From Gardnerella leopoldii (GTDB lineage: Bacteria; Actinomycetota; Actinomycetes; Actinomycetales; Bifidobacteriaceae), in assembly GCF_003293675.1 (NCBI RefSeq), contig NZ_CP029984.1, positions 434,043 to 498,042 of the forward strand: DNA of 64,000 nucleotides, read 5' to 3'. Below are positions 19,009-26,865 of this stretch, in pieces. The stretch's first letter is position 1. Each line of letters opens with the position of its first letter. The notes beneath the pieces are model-generated. The model did no database searches. It worked only from the letters and a program-made list of their open reading frames with translations, and was not told the origin of the DNA. The translations under genes and the position numbers were made by a program.

Positions 19009-19719
19009 ATGACAATATTGCGGATTGCGGTAACAGGCGGAATTGCAGCCGGAAAATCTACTGTAGTAAACCATTTGCGTTTGCTTGGTGCGTTTGTTAT
19101 TGATTACGATGTTTTAGCGCGTAAAGTAGTGGAACCGGGAAGCGCAGTATTGCAACAAATAGTAGGTATTTTTGGGGAAAATGCTGTTAAGAATGATGGT
19201 TCTTTAAATCGTGCGTTTATTGCAGAGCATATTTTTGGAGATGGCTATGAACGTAAGCAAGCATTAAGTAAGATTGAGTCTATAATTCATCCTGCTATTT
19301 ATGATTGCGCAAAGCTTTTAGAAAGCGAGTATATTAGTAAAATTTCTAAGGAAAATTGCAATGCTAAAGAAAATCGCAATGAGGTAAGCAGCGTAAGCTC
19401 GGTTATTGTGCACGACATTCCACTTCTTGCGCAAGTAATCGACAGCATTCCATTTAGTTTTGATCATATTATTACTGTTGAAGCGCCTCAAGAAATTCGC
19501 GTTAAGCGAATGATAAGCGAGCGGAACATGACTGAGAGTCAGGCTTTAGCGCGCATAAATAGTCAACTTCCAAGTAAAGTTCGAAAAGATATGGCGGATT
19601 TTGTAGTTGATTCCACTAAACCAATGGAATCTATGCTTAACAGTGTTGACGATACGTTGAAATCATGGTTGCGCGAAATAAACAATAAAAGTGCTGAAAT
19701 TGCGAAACTGGGGAAGTAA
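19009..19719 (+). CDS. coaE: Dephospho-CoA kinase
   Basis: CoaE phosphorylates dephospho-CoA, the last step of coenzyme A synthesis. The 236-aa protein opens LRIAVTGGIAAGKSTVVNHL (P-loop), followed by DYDVLARKVVEPGSAVLQQI and the VVHDIPLLAQ block (family: vPLLfE) and RMISERNMTESQALARINSQ. I start at ATG 19009, directly before the P-loop strand; an upstream extension in the same frame runs back into the TM2 gene and is not credible. Residues about 115-135 hold an extra Lys/Glu/Asn-rich insertion. uvrB follows after six bases, so the two are likely co-transcribed, an order I recall from other bifidobacteria. Confidence 0.93.
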   Translation: MTILRIAVTGGIAAGKSTVVNHLRLLGAFVIDYDVLARKVVEPGSAVLQQIVGIFGENAVKNDGSLNRAFIAEHIFGDGYERKQALSKIESIIHPAIYDCAKLLESEYISKISKENCNAKENRNEVSSVSSVIVHDIPLLAQVIDSIPFSFDHIITVEAPQEIRVKRMISERNMTESQALARINSQLPSKVRKDMADFVVDSTKPMESMLNSVDDTLKSWLREINNKSAEIAKLGK

Positions 19720-19725
19720 AAGATT

Positions 19726-21840
19726 ATGTCGAATAAAATTCAGCGCACAAACAAGCCTTTTGTAGTAAAAGCGCCGTATGCGCCTTCGGGTGACCAGCCG
19801 CAAGCAATCGAAGAGTTAGCGAATCGCATTGAAAACGGAGAAAACGACGTTGTTTTAATGGGTGCTACTGGAACTGGTAAAACTGCTACAACCGCTTGGC
19901 TTATTGAGCGTTTGCAACGACCGACACTTATTATTGAGCCGAATAAAACTTTGGCAGCTCAGCTTTGCGCGGAATTTCGCGAGCTTATGCCAGATAATGC
20001 CGTGAGCTATTTTGTGTCTTATTACGATTACTATCAGCCGGAAGCGTATATTCCGCAAACAGACACGTATATTGAAAAAGATTCGAATATTAACGACGAT
20101 GTTGAGCGGCTTCGTCATGCTGCTACAGCGAATTTGCTTACTAGACGCGATTGCGTTGTTGTGGCTACTGTTTCTTGCATTTATGGACTCGGTACTCCAG
20201 AGGAGTATGCCGAGCGAATGCTTATGCTAAGCGTTGGCGAGCAACTTGAGAGAGATGATTTATTGCGTCAATTTGTGAGTATGCAATACAAACGCAATGA
20301 CATTGCCTTTACGCGCGGAACTTTTAGAGTGCGCGGTGACACAGTTGAGATTATTCCAGTGTACGAAGAATTAGCTGTGCGAATTGAGTTCTTTGGTGAC
20401 GAAATCGACAGAATTACCATGTTACATCCTCTTACAGGAGAAGTAATTCGCCAGGAGAGTAGTGTTCATATTTTCCCAGCATCTCACTACATTGCAGGAC
20501 CGGAGCGCATGGAACGCGCGTTGGAGGCGATTGAAAAAGAGCGTGACGATAGAGTAGCGCAGCTTAAAAAGCAGAATAAATTGCTGGAAGCTCAGCGTTT
20601 GGAAATGCGAACTACGTACGATTTGGAGATGCTGCGTCAGGTTGGTGTGTGCCCAGGAGTGGAGAATTATTCTAGGCATTTTGACGGACGCGATGCAGGC
20701 ACACCTCCGCATACTTTGCTTGACTTTTTCCCAGATGACTTTTTGCTAGTTTTAGACGAGTCGCATGTAACAGTGCCGCAAATTGGAGCTATGTATGAAG
20801 GTGATGCTTCGCGCAAAAGAACGCTTGTGGAGCATGGTTTTAGGCTTCCTTCTGCAATGGATAACCGCCCGTTAAAGTGGAAAGAATTTTTGGAGCACAT
20901 TGGTCAAACTGTGTATCTTTCTGCAACGCCTGGAGATTATGAGCTGGGGCTTTCAGATGGCGTAGTTGAGCAAATTATTCGCCCTACCGGCTTGCTTGAT
21001 CCTAAGATTGAGGTTCGCCCTGTAGAAGGTCAGGTTGACGATTTGCTTGCGGAAATCAAGGAGCGAGTAGCAAAAGATGAGCGCGTGCTTGTTACTACGC
21101 TTACAAAGAAAATGGCGGAAGACTTAACTGATTACTTTTTGGAGCTTGGTATTAAAGTTGAGTACTTGCATTCTGATGTTGATACTTTGCGCAGAGTGGA
21201 GCTTTTGCGTGAGCTTCGCGAAGGCAAAATTGATGTGATTGTTGGCATCAATTTGCTTCGTGAGGGTTTGGATTTGCCGGAAGTCTCGCTTGTTGCGATT
21301 TTGGATGCAGATAAGGAAGGTTTCTTAAGATCCTACCGTTCGCTCATTCAAACGATTGGCCGTGCTGCTCGTAACGTTTCTGGAACTGTGCTTATGTATG
21401 CGGATACTGTTACGGATGCTATGAGCAAGGCGATTAGCGAGACAGAGCGCCGCCGTGAAAAGCAAATCGCATATAACAAGGCTCATGGAATTGATCCTAA
21501 GCCTTTGCGAAAGAAGATTAGCGATGTGAACGATATGCTCGCTAAAGAGGATGTTGATACGCAAACTTTGCTAGCAGGCGGTTACAGAAATGCTAACAAG
21601 GCTGGGAACTCGCATTATGGCGTGCCAAAAGAGCCAAATCTTGGGCAGCAAAGCAAGGAAAAGCGTATGGCGAATATTTCTGAGCTTCCGCAAGACGATA
21701 TTATGTCGCTGATTAAAAATTTGAGCGAGCAAATGCATGTTGCTGCTGAGCAGTTGCAATTCGAGCTTGCAGCGCGATTGCGCGACGAGATACGCGATCT
21801 AAAGAAAGAATTGCGTCAAATGGATGCGGCTAATAAGTGA
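19726..21840 (+). CDS. uvrB: Excinuclease ABC subunit B
   Basis: UvrB is the helicase-like damage-verification subunit of nucleotide excision repair, working with UvrA and UvrC. The 704-aa protein has the normal length and order: [10 protein letters not shown], Walker [11 protein letters not shown], beta-hairpin region [25 protein letters not shown]-like [16 protein letters not shown], helicase motifs V and VI ([33 protein letters not shown]) and the C-terminal UVR motif ([24 protein letters not shown]) that contacts UvrC. It follows coaE after six bases. Confidence 0.97.
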   Translation: MSNKIQRTNKPFVVKAPYAPSGDQPQAIEELANRIENGENDVVLMGATGTGKTATTAWLIERLQRPTLIIEPNKTLAAQLCAEFRELMPDNAVSYFVSYYDYYQPEAYIPQTDTYIEKDSNINDDVERLRHAATANLLTRRDCVVVATVSCIYGLGTPEEYAERMLMLSVGEQLERDDLLRQFVSMQYKRNDIAFTRGTFRVRGDTVEIIPVYEELAVRIEFFGDEIDRITMLHPLTGEVIRQESSVHIFPASHYIAGPERMERALEAIEKERDDRVAQLKKQNKLLEAQRLEMRTTYDLEMLRQVGVCPGVENYSRHFDGRDAGTPPHTLLDFFPDDFLLVLDESHVTVPQIGAMYEGDASRKRTLVEHGFRLPSAMDNRPLKWKEFLEHIGQTVYLSATPGDYELGLSDGVVEQIIRPTGLLDPKIEVRPVEGQVDDLLAEIKERVAKDERVLVTTLTKKMAEDLTDYFLELGIKVEYLHSDVDTLRRVELLRELREGKIDVIVGINLLREGLDLPEVSLVAILDADKEGFLRSYRSLIQTIGRAARNVSGTVLMYADTVTDAMSKAISETERRREKQIAYNKAHGIDPKPLRKKISDVNDMLAKEDVDTQTLLAGGYRNANKAGNSHYGVPKEPNLGQQSKEKRMANISELPQDDIMSLIKNLSEQMHVAAEQLQFELAARLRDEIRDLKKELRQMDAANK

Positions 21841-22140
21841 TGCTAATAAATGAGCATTGCAAATTGATGAGCGTTGCAAATCAAAAATGTTCGTGCAATT
21901 GATTACTTTTATCTACTGAAAATATTTGACGCGTATGTCAAAATATTTATTGATTTTTCTAACATGATGTAATTTTGGGTTTAAAACTACTTAATTAGTA
22001 AGAGAGTTTAATTTATTCAATCATGTGAATTAAAGATTATTGGATTACTTTAGTCAGTTTAAGTTATATACAATGCAATGACAATATGTTGAATGTAAAC
22101 GAATGTTTGCGTATAGTAAAAGAAGATGGAGGTGTCGTAT
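21841..22140 (+). other. Intergenic region between uvrB and the toxin-antitoxin pair
   Basis: About 300 AT-rich bases. Nothing coding is apparent. Near the start a short phrase around ATTGCAAA repeats imperfectly (21854 and 21873). The right end carries the antitoxin promoter described separately. Confidence 0.6.
22089..22117 (+). promoter_or_regulatory. Promoter/operator of the toxin-antitoxin operon
   Basis: TTGAAT (22089-22094) and TATAGT (22112-22117) are separated by 17 bases. The spacer contains the inverted element AAAC-GAAT-GTTT and two GAATGT direct repeats, as expected if the antitoxin represses its own promoter. The start codon lies 23 bases downstream. Confidence 0.65.
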
Positions 22141-22413
22141 ATGACTACTACGAATTTAAATATTAGAACAGATAAGGGAATTAAAGAACAAGCTGATAAG
22201 ATTTTTTCAGAACTCGGGCTCAATATGACAACAGCGATTAACATGTTTTTGCGAACAACTATTCGTGAGAACGGGATTCCATTTTCTCTTAAATTAGAGG
22301 TTCCAAATGATACAACGATTGCTGCTATTGAGGAAGGTAGACGGATTGCGTCTGATCCTAGTGTAAAGGGTTATCGGAATATGGGAGATCTTAAGGTGGC
22401 TCTTGATTTATGA
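22141..22413 (+). CDS. RelB/DinJ-family antitoxin
   Basis: A 90-aa antitoxin. The N-terminus NLNIRTDKGIKEQADKIF is the ribbon-helix-helix DNA-binding part typical of DinJ/RelB, with ELGLNMTTAINMFLRTTIRENGIPF as the conserved central helix block; the C-terminal half would wrap the toxin. GGAGGTG lies six bases upstream of the ATG at 22141. The stop overlaps the toxin start by four bases (ATGA), giving translational coupling. Together with the toxin it likely autoregulates the promoter at 22089-22117. Confidence 0.9.
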   Translation: MTTTNLNIRTDKGIKEQADKIFSELGLNMTTAINMFLRTTIRENGIPFSLKLEVPNDTTIAAIEEGRRIASDPSVKGYRNMGDLKVALDL

Positions 22414-22691
22414 AATATGAAGTAAAATTCACGAATCAATTCAAAAAAGACCTTAAATTAGCTAAGAAGCAAAATAAAAATACGGATAATCTTTTAAAAG
22501 TAATTGATGTTTTAGCTAACGGTGGTGTACTAGAAGCTAAATATTGTGATCACGGTCTGACTGGAAAATATAGCGGAACAAGAGAATGTCATATTGAACC
22601 CGATTGGCTTTTAGTTTATGAAATTAAAAATGAAATTCTTGTTTTGATGTTATACAGGCTTGGTACGCATTCAGAATTATTTAAGAAATAA
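22410..22691 (+). CDS. YafQ-family mRNA interferase toxin
   Basis: A 93-aa RelE-superfamily toxin, closest to YafQ, which cuts mRNA in the ribosomal A site. Residues matching the YafQ active site are present: CDHGLTGKYSGTRECHIEPDWLLVYEI supplies two His and the Asp-Trp pair, and RLGTHSELF supplies the C-terminal His and Phe. The gene appears intact, so the toxin should be active when the antitoxin is degraded. Coupled by ATGA overlap to the antitoxin gene. Confidence 0.92.
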   Translation: MKYEVKFTNQFKKDLKLAKKQNKNTDNLLKVIDVLANGGVLEAKYCDHGLTGKYSGTRECHIEPDWLLVYEIKNEILVLMLYRLGTHSELFKK

Positions 22692-23088
22692 AAACACATT
22701 TTAAATCTACAGCTTTTGTTGATAAAAGGTTTAGTGTGTGGCTGCTTTAGGCTGAGCTTGTGCAGAATAAGCAGGTTGCAAAGTAGTCTGGCTGGTATAA
22801 ATCGTAAGCATGCTAGGCATTTGCGCTAGCTAGTGTTAGCTATATAGTGCGCTAATCGCGGCTAATCGCAAGCTAAACGCGATTAATAAGAGAGCGTATC
22901 TAGTCGTGTTTAATCGTAGTAAATAGATATTCCTTGAGTATTTTTTGTGAGCGTTCACAAAACGCCGAATAAATACAATAAGCGGTCACAATACGTTGAT
23001 ACACTGGAAAGCGGAATTGGGCGTTTTATGGTTTTATCATTAAATCGCCCATAAAAAAATAAACAGAAATAGAAAATAGGTAGGCATT
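22692..23088 (+). other. Long regulatory region upstream of pyk
   Basis: About 400 bases without a gene. The first part has imperfect repeats of GCTAGC/TTAGCTA and of CTAATCGC (around 22825-22885). The second part contains a lac-operator-like palindrome at 22945-22960, a further half-site AGCGGTCACAA near 22981, and an inverted repeat TGGGCG/CGCCCA (23018-23023 and 23046-23051) in the presumed 5' leader of pyk. I could not fix a clear -35/-10 pair. Confidence 0.6.
22945..22960. promoter_or_regulatory. LacI-family operator-like palindrome before pyk
   Basis: TTGTGA-GCGT-TCACAA is a 16-base palindrome with one central mismatch to perfect symmetry and nearly equals the core of the idealised lac operator. 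LacI-family regulators in bifidobacteria (for instance AraQ, described as a global regulator of central carbohydrate metabolism) bind sites of this kind. It lies about 130 bases upstream of the pyk start. Confidence 0.65.
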
Positions 23089-24528
23089 ATGCGTAAAGCC
23101 AAAATCGTTGATACTATTGGTCCAGCTACCGAATCCTTGGAAGGTATTACCAAGCTTGTTGAAGCCGGTATGGATGTTGCTCGTTTGAACCGTTCTCACG
23201 GCACTCCTGAAGATCATTTGCGCGTTTACAACAACGTTCGTGCAGCTTCCAAGTCCACTGGCCGCAATGTTGCTGCTCTTGTTGATTTGCAAGGTCCAAA
23301 GATTCGCTGCGGATGGTTCAAGAAGAACGCTGAAGGCGAAGATAAGGTTTATTTGGAAGAAGGTCAGGAGTTCATCATCACTACTGATGATGTTGAAGGT
23401 GACGAGCACCGTACTTCTACAACCTTTAAGGGCTTGCCAGGAGATTGCCACGCAGGCGACCCAATTCTTATCGATGATGGTAAGGTTCGCCTTGAGGTAA
23501 CTAAGGTAGAAGGCAACGACGTTCACACTAAGGTTATTGTTGCTGGTCCAGTTTCCAGCCACAAGGGCATTAACCTCCCAGGCGTTGCAGTTTCCCTCCC
23601 AGCTTTGACTGAAAAGGATGAGGCTGATCTTCGTTGGGCTATTCGCACTGGTGCTGACATTATTGCTATGTCCTTCGTGCGTTTCGCTACCGATATTGAT
23701 CGCGCTCACGAAATCATGGACGAAGAAGGTCGTCGCATTCCAATCGTCGCCAAGATTGAAAAGCCACAGGCTGTTGAAAACTTGGAAGAGATTGTTAAGA
23801 CCTTCGATGGCATTATGGTTGCACGTGGTGATATGGCTGTGGAAATGCCTCTCGAAGAGGTTCCACTTGTCACCAAGCGCTGCATTGAGCTTTCTCGTCG
23901 CTATGCAAAGCCAGTTATCGTTGCTACTGAAGTTCTTGGCACAATGGTTAACTCTCCAGTTCCAACCCGTGCAGAAGCTTCTGACTGTGCTAACGCTGTT
24001 CTCGACGGTGCTGACGCAACAATGACTTCTAACGAAACTGCTGTTGGCAAGTATCCAGATGTTACCGTTAAGACTATGTCTCGTATTTCTCAGTATGCTA
24101 CTGAGCACGGCTATGATCGCATTCCTGCTGTTGAGCTTGACATGTCTAGCACCGGTGCAGTTTCTTCTGCAGCTGTTGATTTGGCAGATAAGCTTAATGC
24201 TAAGGCTATTGTTGCCTACACTCAGACTGGTCGCACAGTTCATCGCATTTCTCGTGAACGCCCAACCGCTCCAATCTACGGCTTGACTAACAATGAGCAC
24301 ACTTATCGTTGGTTGGCTTTGAGCTGGGGTACTGAAGGCTTCTTGATTGATGAAGATTACCATGACATGAATCGTCACGATTTGATGATCTTCACTGACA
24401 AGGTTCTTCGCGAAGCCGGTAAGGTTTCCGATGGTGATCAGATTGTTATCTTGAGCACTGCTCAGGGTGAACGCCAGGCTGGTCGCACTGACTCCATCTA
24501 CGTTCACACCGTCGGTGCTTGCGACTAA
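23089..24528 (+). CDS. pyk: Pyruvate kinase
   Basis: Converts phosphoenolpyruvate and ADP to pyruvate and ATP, the last step of glycolysis and of the lower bifid shunt. The 479-aa protein has the barrel motifs KIVDTIGPAT, NRSHGTPEDH, VDLQGPKIR, the B domain, IVAKIEKPQAVENLEEI (catalytic Lys), MVARGDMAVEM, and the signature TRAEASDCANAVLDGADATMTSNETAVGKYP. Codon use is strongly optimised as in rpsA. The unusually long upstream region with a LacI-type operator suggests control by carbohydrate supply. Confidence 0.97.
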   Translation: MRKAKIVDTIGPATESLEGITKLVEAGMDVARLNRSHGTPEDHLRVYNNVRAASKSTGRNVAALVDLQGPKIRCGWFKKNAEGEDKVYLEEGQEFIITTDDVEGDEHRTSTTFKGLPGDCHAGDPILIDDGKVRLEVTKVEGNDVHTKVIVAGPVSSHKGINLPGVAVSLPALTEKDEADLRWAIRTGADIIAMSFVRFATDIDRAHEIMDEEGRRIPIVAKIEKPQAVENLEEIVKTFDGIMVARGDMAVEMPLEEVPLVTKRCIELSRRYAKPVIVATEVLGTMVNSPVPTRAEASDCANAVLDGADATMTSNETAVGKYPDVTVKTMSRISQYATEHGYDRIPAVELDMSSTGAVSSAAVDLADKLNAKAIVAYTQTGRTVHRISRERPTAPIYGLTNNEHTYRWLALSWGTEGFLIDEDYHDMNRHDLMIFTDKVLREAGKVSDGDQIVILSTAQGERQAGRTDSIYVHTVGACD

Positions 24529-24760
24529 TTGCTTGATTCTGCGTTCTTGTACTAATACGCTAGTTCTTCTAGTTTAAGTGCATTTGCGCAGTAGTATAGT
24601 TTGCATAATGCGCGCTAGCTGTTTTGCAGTTTGCGCGCATTATGTTATGTATGATCAATATTGTTGATTTGCGACACGCGCAAAACGCTTTAACTATTTG
24701 CATGTGGCTTAAAGTGTGCTATAGTCAACAAGTCGCAAAAAAATGCGGAAAATTAAAAAT

Positions 24761-24834
24761 GCCCCTGTATCCCAATTGGTAGAGGAAACAGCCTCAAAAT
24801 CTGTGCAGTGTGAGTTCGAGTCTCACCGGGGGCA
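24761..24834 (+). tRNA. tRNA with anticodon CAA (nominally Leu), short variable loop
   Basis: A 74-nt cloverleaf fits: acceptor GCCCCTG/CGGGGGC with one G-T pair, T-arm GTGAG-TTCGAGT-CTCAC, 7-nt anticodon loop CTCAAAA giving anticodon CAA, discriminator A. The variable loop is only five bases (GCAGT), whereas leucine tRNAs carry a long extra arm. The anticodon stem has a C-T mismatch at its last pair and the D-stem is weak (three pairs). It may be a functional but atypical tRNA or a degenerating one. Confidence 0.75.
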
Positions 24835-24842
24835 CGTGCACG

Positions 24843-24873
24843 ACGTCGCTTAGCTTGCTAGGCGACGTTTTTA
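24843..24873 (+). terminator. Terminator after the tRNA gene
   Basis: ACGTCGC and GCGACGT, with inner TTAGC/GCTAG pairing, make a strong stem followed by TTTTATTTT. Confidence 0.85.
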
Positions 24874-24971
24874 TTTTATATTTTAATGTCTCGTACATAA
24901 ACAATAAGCGTATAATAATAAAAGTATTCTCGCACAATGAAAGTGCTGTACGTGATGTGAAAGGAACAACG

Positions 24972-26618
24972 ATGATCCACAGTGCACGATTGCAAGTAAG
25001 TGAGCGTAAAAGAAGTAATTATGCTTGCGAATTAATCAATAATTACAAGCGCAATGTAATGTGCTCTTTTACTGCAATTGCTGCAATTGCTGCTGTAGCA
25101 ACAGTATTAATGTGTATTTTTGCTATTGTTCCAAACTCTTCGGCATTTGCTTCAACTAAATCAACAGACGGTCTTCCGCCAAAAGGTGTGATCGTTACTG
25201 CTTTTCAGCAAAATTGGAAAAGTATTGCAAAAGAGTGTAAGCGAACTTATGGTCCTGAGGGTGTGAGTTATGTACAGGTTTCGCCGCCGCAGGATCATAT
25301 TAGAGGTAAAGCGTGGTGGACTTCTTATCAGCCAGTTAGTTACAATCTAAATTCAAAGCTTGGCACTGAAGACGAGTTTAAAAATATGATTACTACTTGC
25401 AGGGCAGCTGGTGTTGGAATTGTTGTTGATGCTGTAATTAATCACACAACCGGTGATAGTAATAAAGATACTGTAGGTGTTGGCGGTAGTAAGTATGATG
25501 CGGCAAATCAAAGCTATCCGGATGCTGGTTACACAAAAGATGATTTTCACCAAATAGATAAAGATATTTACACATATAAAGATGCGCAAGTCGTTTGGAA
25601 TTATCGTTTAGTTGGTTTGCTTGATTTGGATACTTCTAAGTCTCATGTACAAAAAATTCTTGGTAACTATTTTGCAAAATTGCTGAAAATGGGTGTTGCG
25701 GGCTTTAGAGTTGATGCCACAAAACATATGTGTCCTGAAGATGTGAAAGGCATAAAAGAAGCTGCTGCTAAAGCTGCTGGAATGAAGCCTGAAAATATTT
25801 GGTGGATGCAAGAAACAATTGGTTTTCCTGAACAAGATCCTAAAATTCAGCCAGATCAATATGTTGGTACAGGTGAAGTAGATGAGTTTGAATACTCGTA
25901 TCGCTTGCGTAATTATTTCTATGGCTCAATTGAGAATTTGTCTCATATTACAGATCAGCTTATTCCTAATAAGAAAGCAGCTATTTTTGTGACTAACTGG
26001 GATACTGAGCGTGACAATTCGACTCGAGTTCTCACTTATAAGGATGGGGCAAAGTACGAGTTAGCTAATGCTTTTATGCTTGCTTATCCGTATGGAACAC
26101 CAAATATTTATTCTGGATATAAGTTCACTCAGCGCGATGACGGTGCTCCTGGTGCAACTGATACGAACATTCCAGATGTAAAGTGCGGAAAGAATTCTCA
26201 GTGGCAGTGCACTCAGCGTTGGACTTCTATTCGTGGAATGATTGGATTCTACAATGCTGTTAAGGGCACGAAAGTAACTCAATGGCAGGATGACAACGAT
26301 AATAACATTGCTTTTAGTCGCGGAAACAAGGGATTCTTGGCGATTAACAATACTGATAAGCCTAAAAATGTGAGTTATAAAACTGATTTGCCTGACGGTG
26401 AGTATTGTAACGTATATGCTTCACGTAAATGCTCTAGCACAGTTACTGTAAATGGTGGGAAAGTAGAGATAACTATTCCAGCTAATTCTGCTATTGCTTT
26501 GCATGTTAAGGCTGTAGAGCATTTTGGAAGTACTTCCACGTTTAGTACTGTGGCGATGATTGTAATTGTTTTCGCTGTGCTATTGATTGAGTTAGCTCTG
26601 ATTCTGTGCAAAAAATAA
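24972..26618 (+). CDS. Secreted, membrane-anchored GH13 alpha-amylase
   Basis: A 548-aa alpha-amylase of the GH13 type found in actinobacteria and animals; it hydrolyses internal alpha-1,4 bonds of starch or glycogen. A basic N-terminus is followed by a signal-like helix (ending NSSAFAS) and the barrel begins GVIVTAFQQNWKSIA. Motifs: VVDAVINHTT, GFRVDATKH (nucleophile Asp248), WMQETIG (Glu281), FVTNWDTER (Asp344; Trp replaces the usual His of NHD). The C-terminus is a membrane helix (VAMIVIVFAVLLIELALIL) and KK, which would keep the enzyme on the cell surface. Start at ATG 24972 with AAAGGA upstream; the open frame upstream runs back through the tRNA and is not coding. It is a close paralogue of the first domain of the next gene. 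Confidence 0.93.
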   Translation: MIHSARLQVSERKRSNYACELINNYKRNVMCSFTAIAAIAAVATVLMCIFAIVPNSSAFASTKSTDGLPPKGVIVTAFQQNWKSIAKECKRTYGPEGVSYVQVSPPQDHIRGKAWWTSYQPVSYNLNSKLGTEDEFKNMITTCRAAGVGIVVDAVINHTTGDSNKDTVGVGGSKYDAANQSYPDAGYTKDDFHQIDKDIYTYKDAQVVWNYRLVGLLDLDTSKSHVQKILGNYFAKLLKMGVAGFRVDATKHMCPEDVKGIKEAAAKAAGMKPENIWWMQETIGFPEQDPKIQPDQYVGTGEVDEFEYSYRLRNYFYGSIENLSHITDQLIPNKKAAIFVTNWDTERDNSTRVLTYKDGAKYELANAFMLAYPYGTPNIYSGYKFTQRDDGAPGATDTNIPDVKCGKNSQWQCTQRWTSIRGMIGFYNAVKGTKVTQWQDDNDNNIAFSRGNKGFLAINNTDKPKNVSYKTDLPDGEYCNVYASRKCSSTVTVNGGKVEITIPANSAIALHVKAVEHFGSTSTFSTVAMIVIVFAVLLIELALILCKK

Positions 26619-26674
26619 GGCAGGTTCTAATAAGTAAATTGCGAAGTAAAGGACGATCTGGAAGTAAATTTGTA

Positions 26675-26735
26675 TTGACATTATTACAGTTTTTGTATAG
26701 TTATTGCAATATTGTCAATATGTAGATGTTATAAT
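26675..26735 (+). promoter_or_regulatory. Promoter region of the amylopullulanase gene
   Basis: TTGACA (26675-26680) with TATAGT 15 bases on, and a second possible TATAAT at 26730-26735. An inverted repeat TATTGACA/TGTCAATA (26673-26680 and 26713-26720) surrounds the region and could be an operator. Spacing is not ideal, so the exact start is uncertain. Confidence 0.45.
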
Positions 26736-26761
26736 TTTCTCCGCTGATAATGCATGTTTAT

Positions 26762-26798
26762 AACGATGGCTGGCAACATAGTAGTGCTAGCCATCGTT
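26762..26798 (+). other. Stem-loop in the 5' leader of the amylopullulanase gene
   Basis: AACGATGGCT and AGCCATCGTT form a perfect 10-bp stem around a 17-base loop, followed by TTGTG. It lies between the candidate promoter and the start codon at 26866. It could be a leaky terminator, an mRNA-stabilising element, or a terminator for another start. Confidence 0.6.
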
Positions 26799-26865
26799 TG
26801 TGCATTGAGGCTATTAATGCGCCCAAGGAAGAAGCGTGTTGATACCAATGGAGGAAAGGATACTG

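Noticed and set aside
23026..24507. A 493-codon open frame antisense to pyk
   Set aside because: Protein is low in homology signals and rich in Asn/Ser/Cys; it mirrors the strong codon bias of pyk, whose motifs are unmistakable.
24810..24971. N-terminal extension of the amylase in frame with the tRNA
   Set aside because: It would translate the tRNA 3' end and its terminator; ATG 24972 precedes the basic signal-anchor region.
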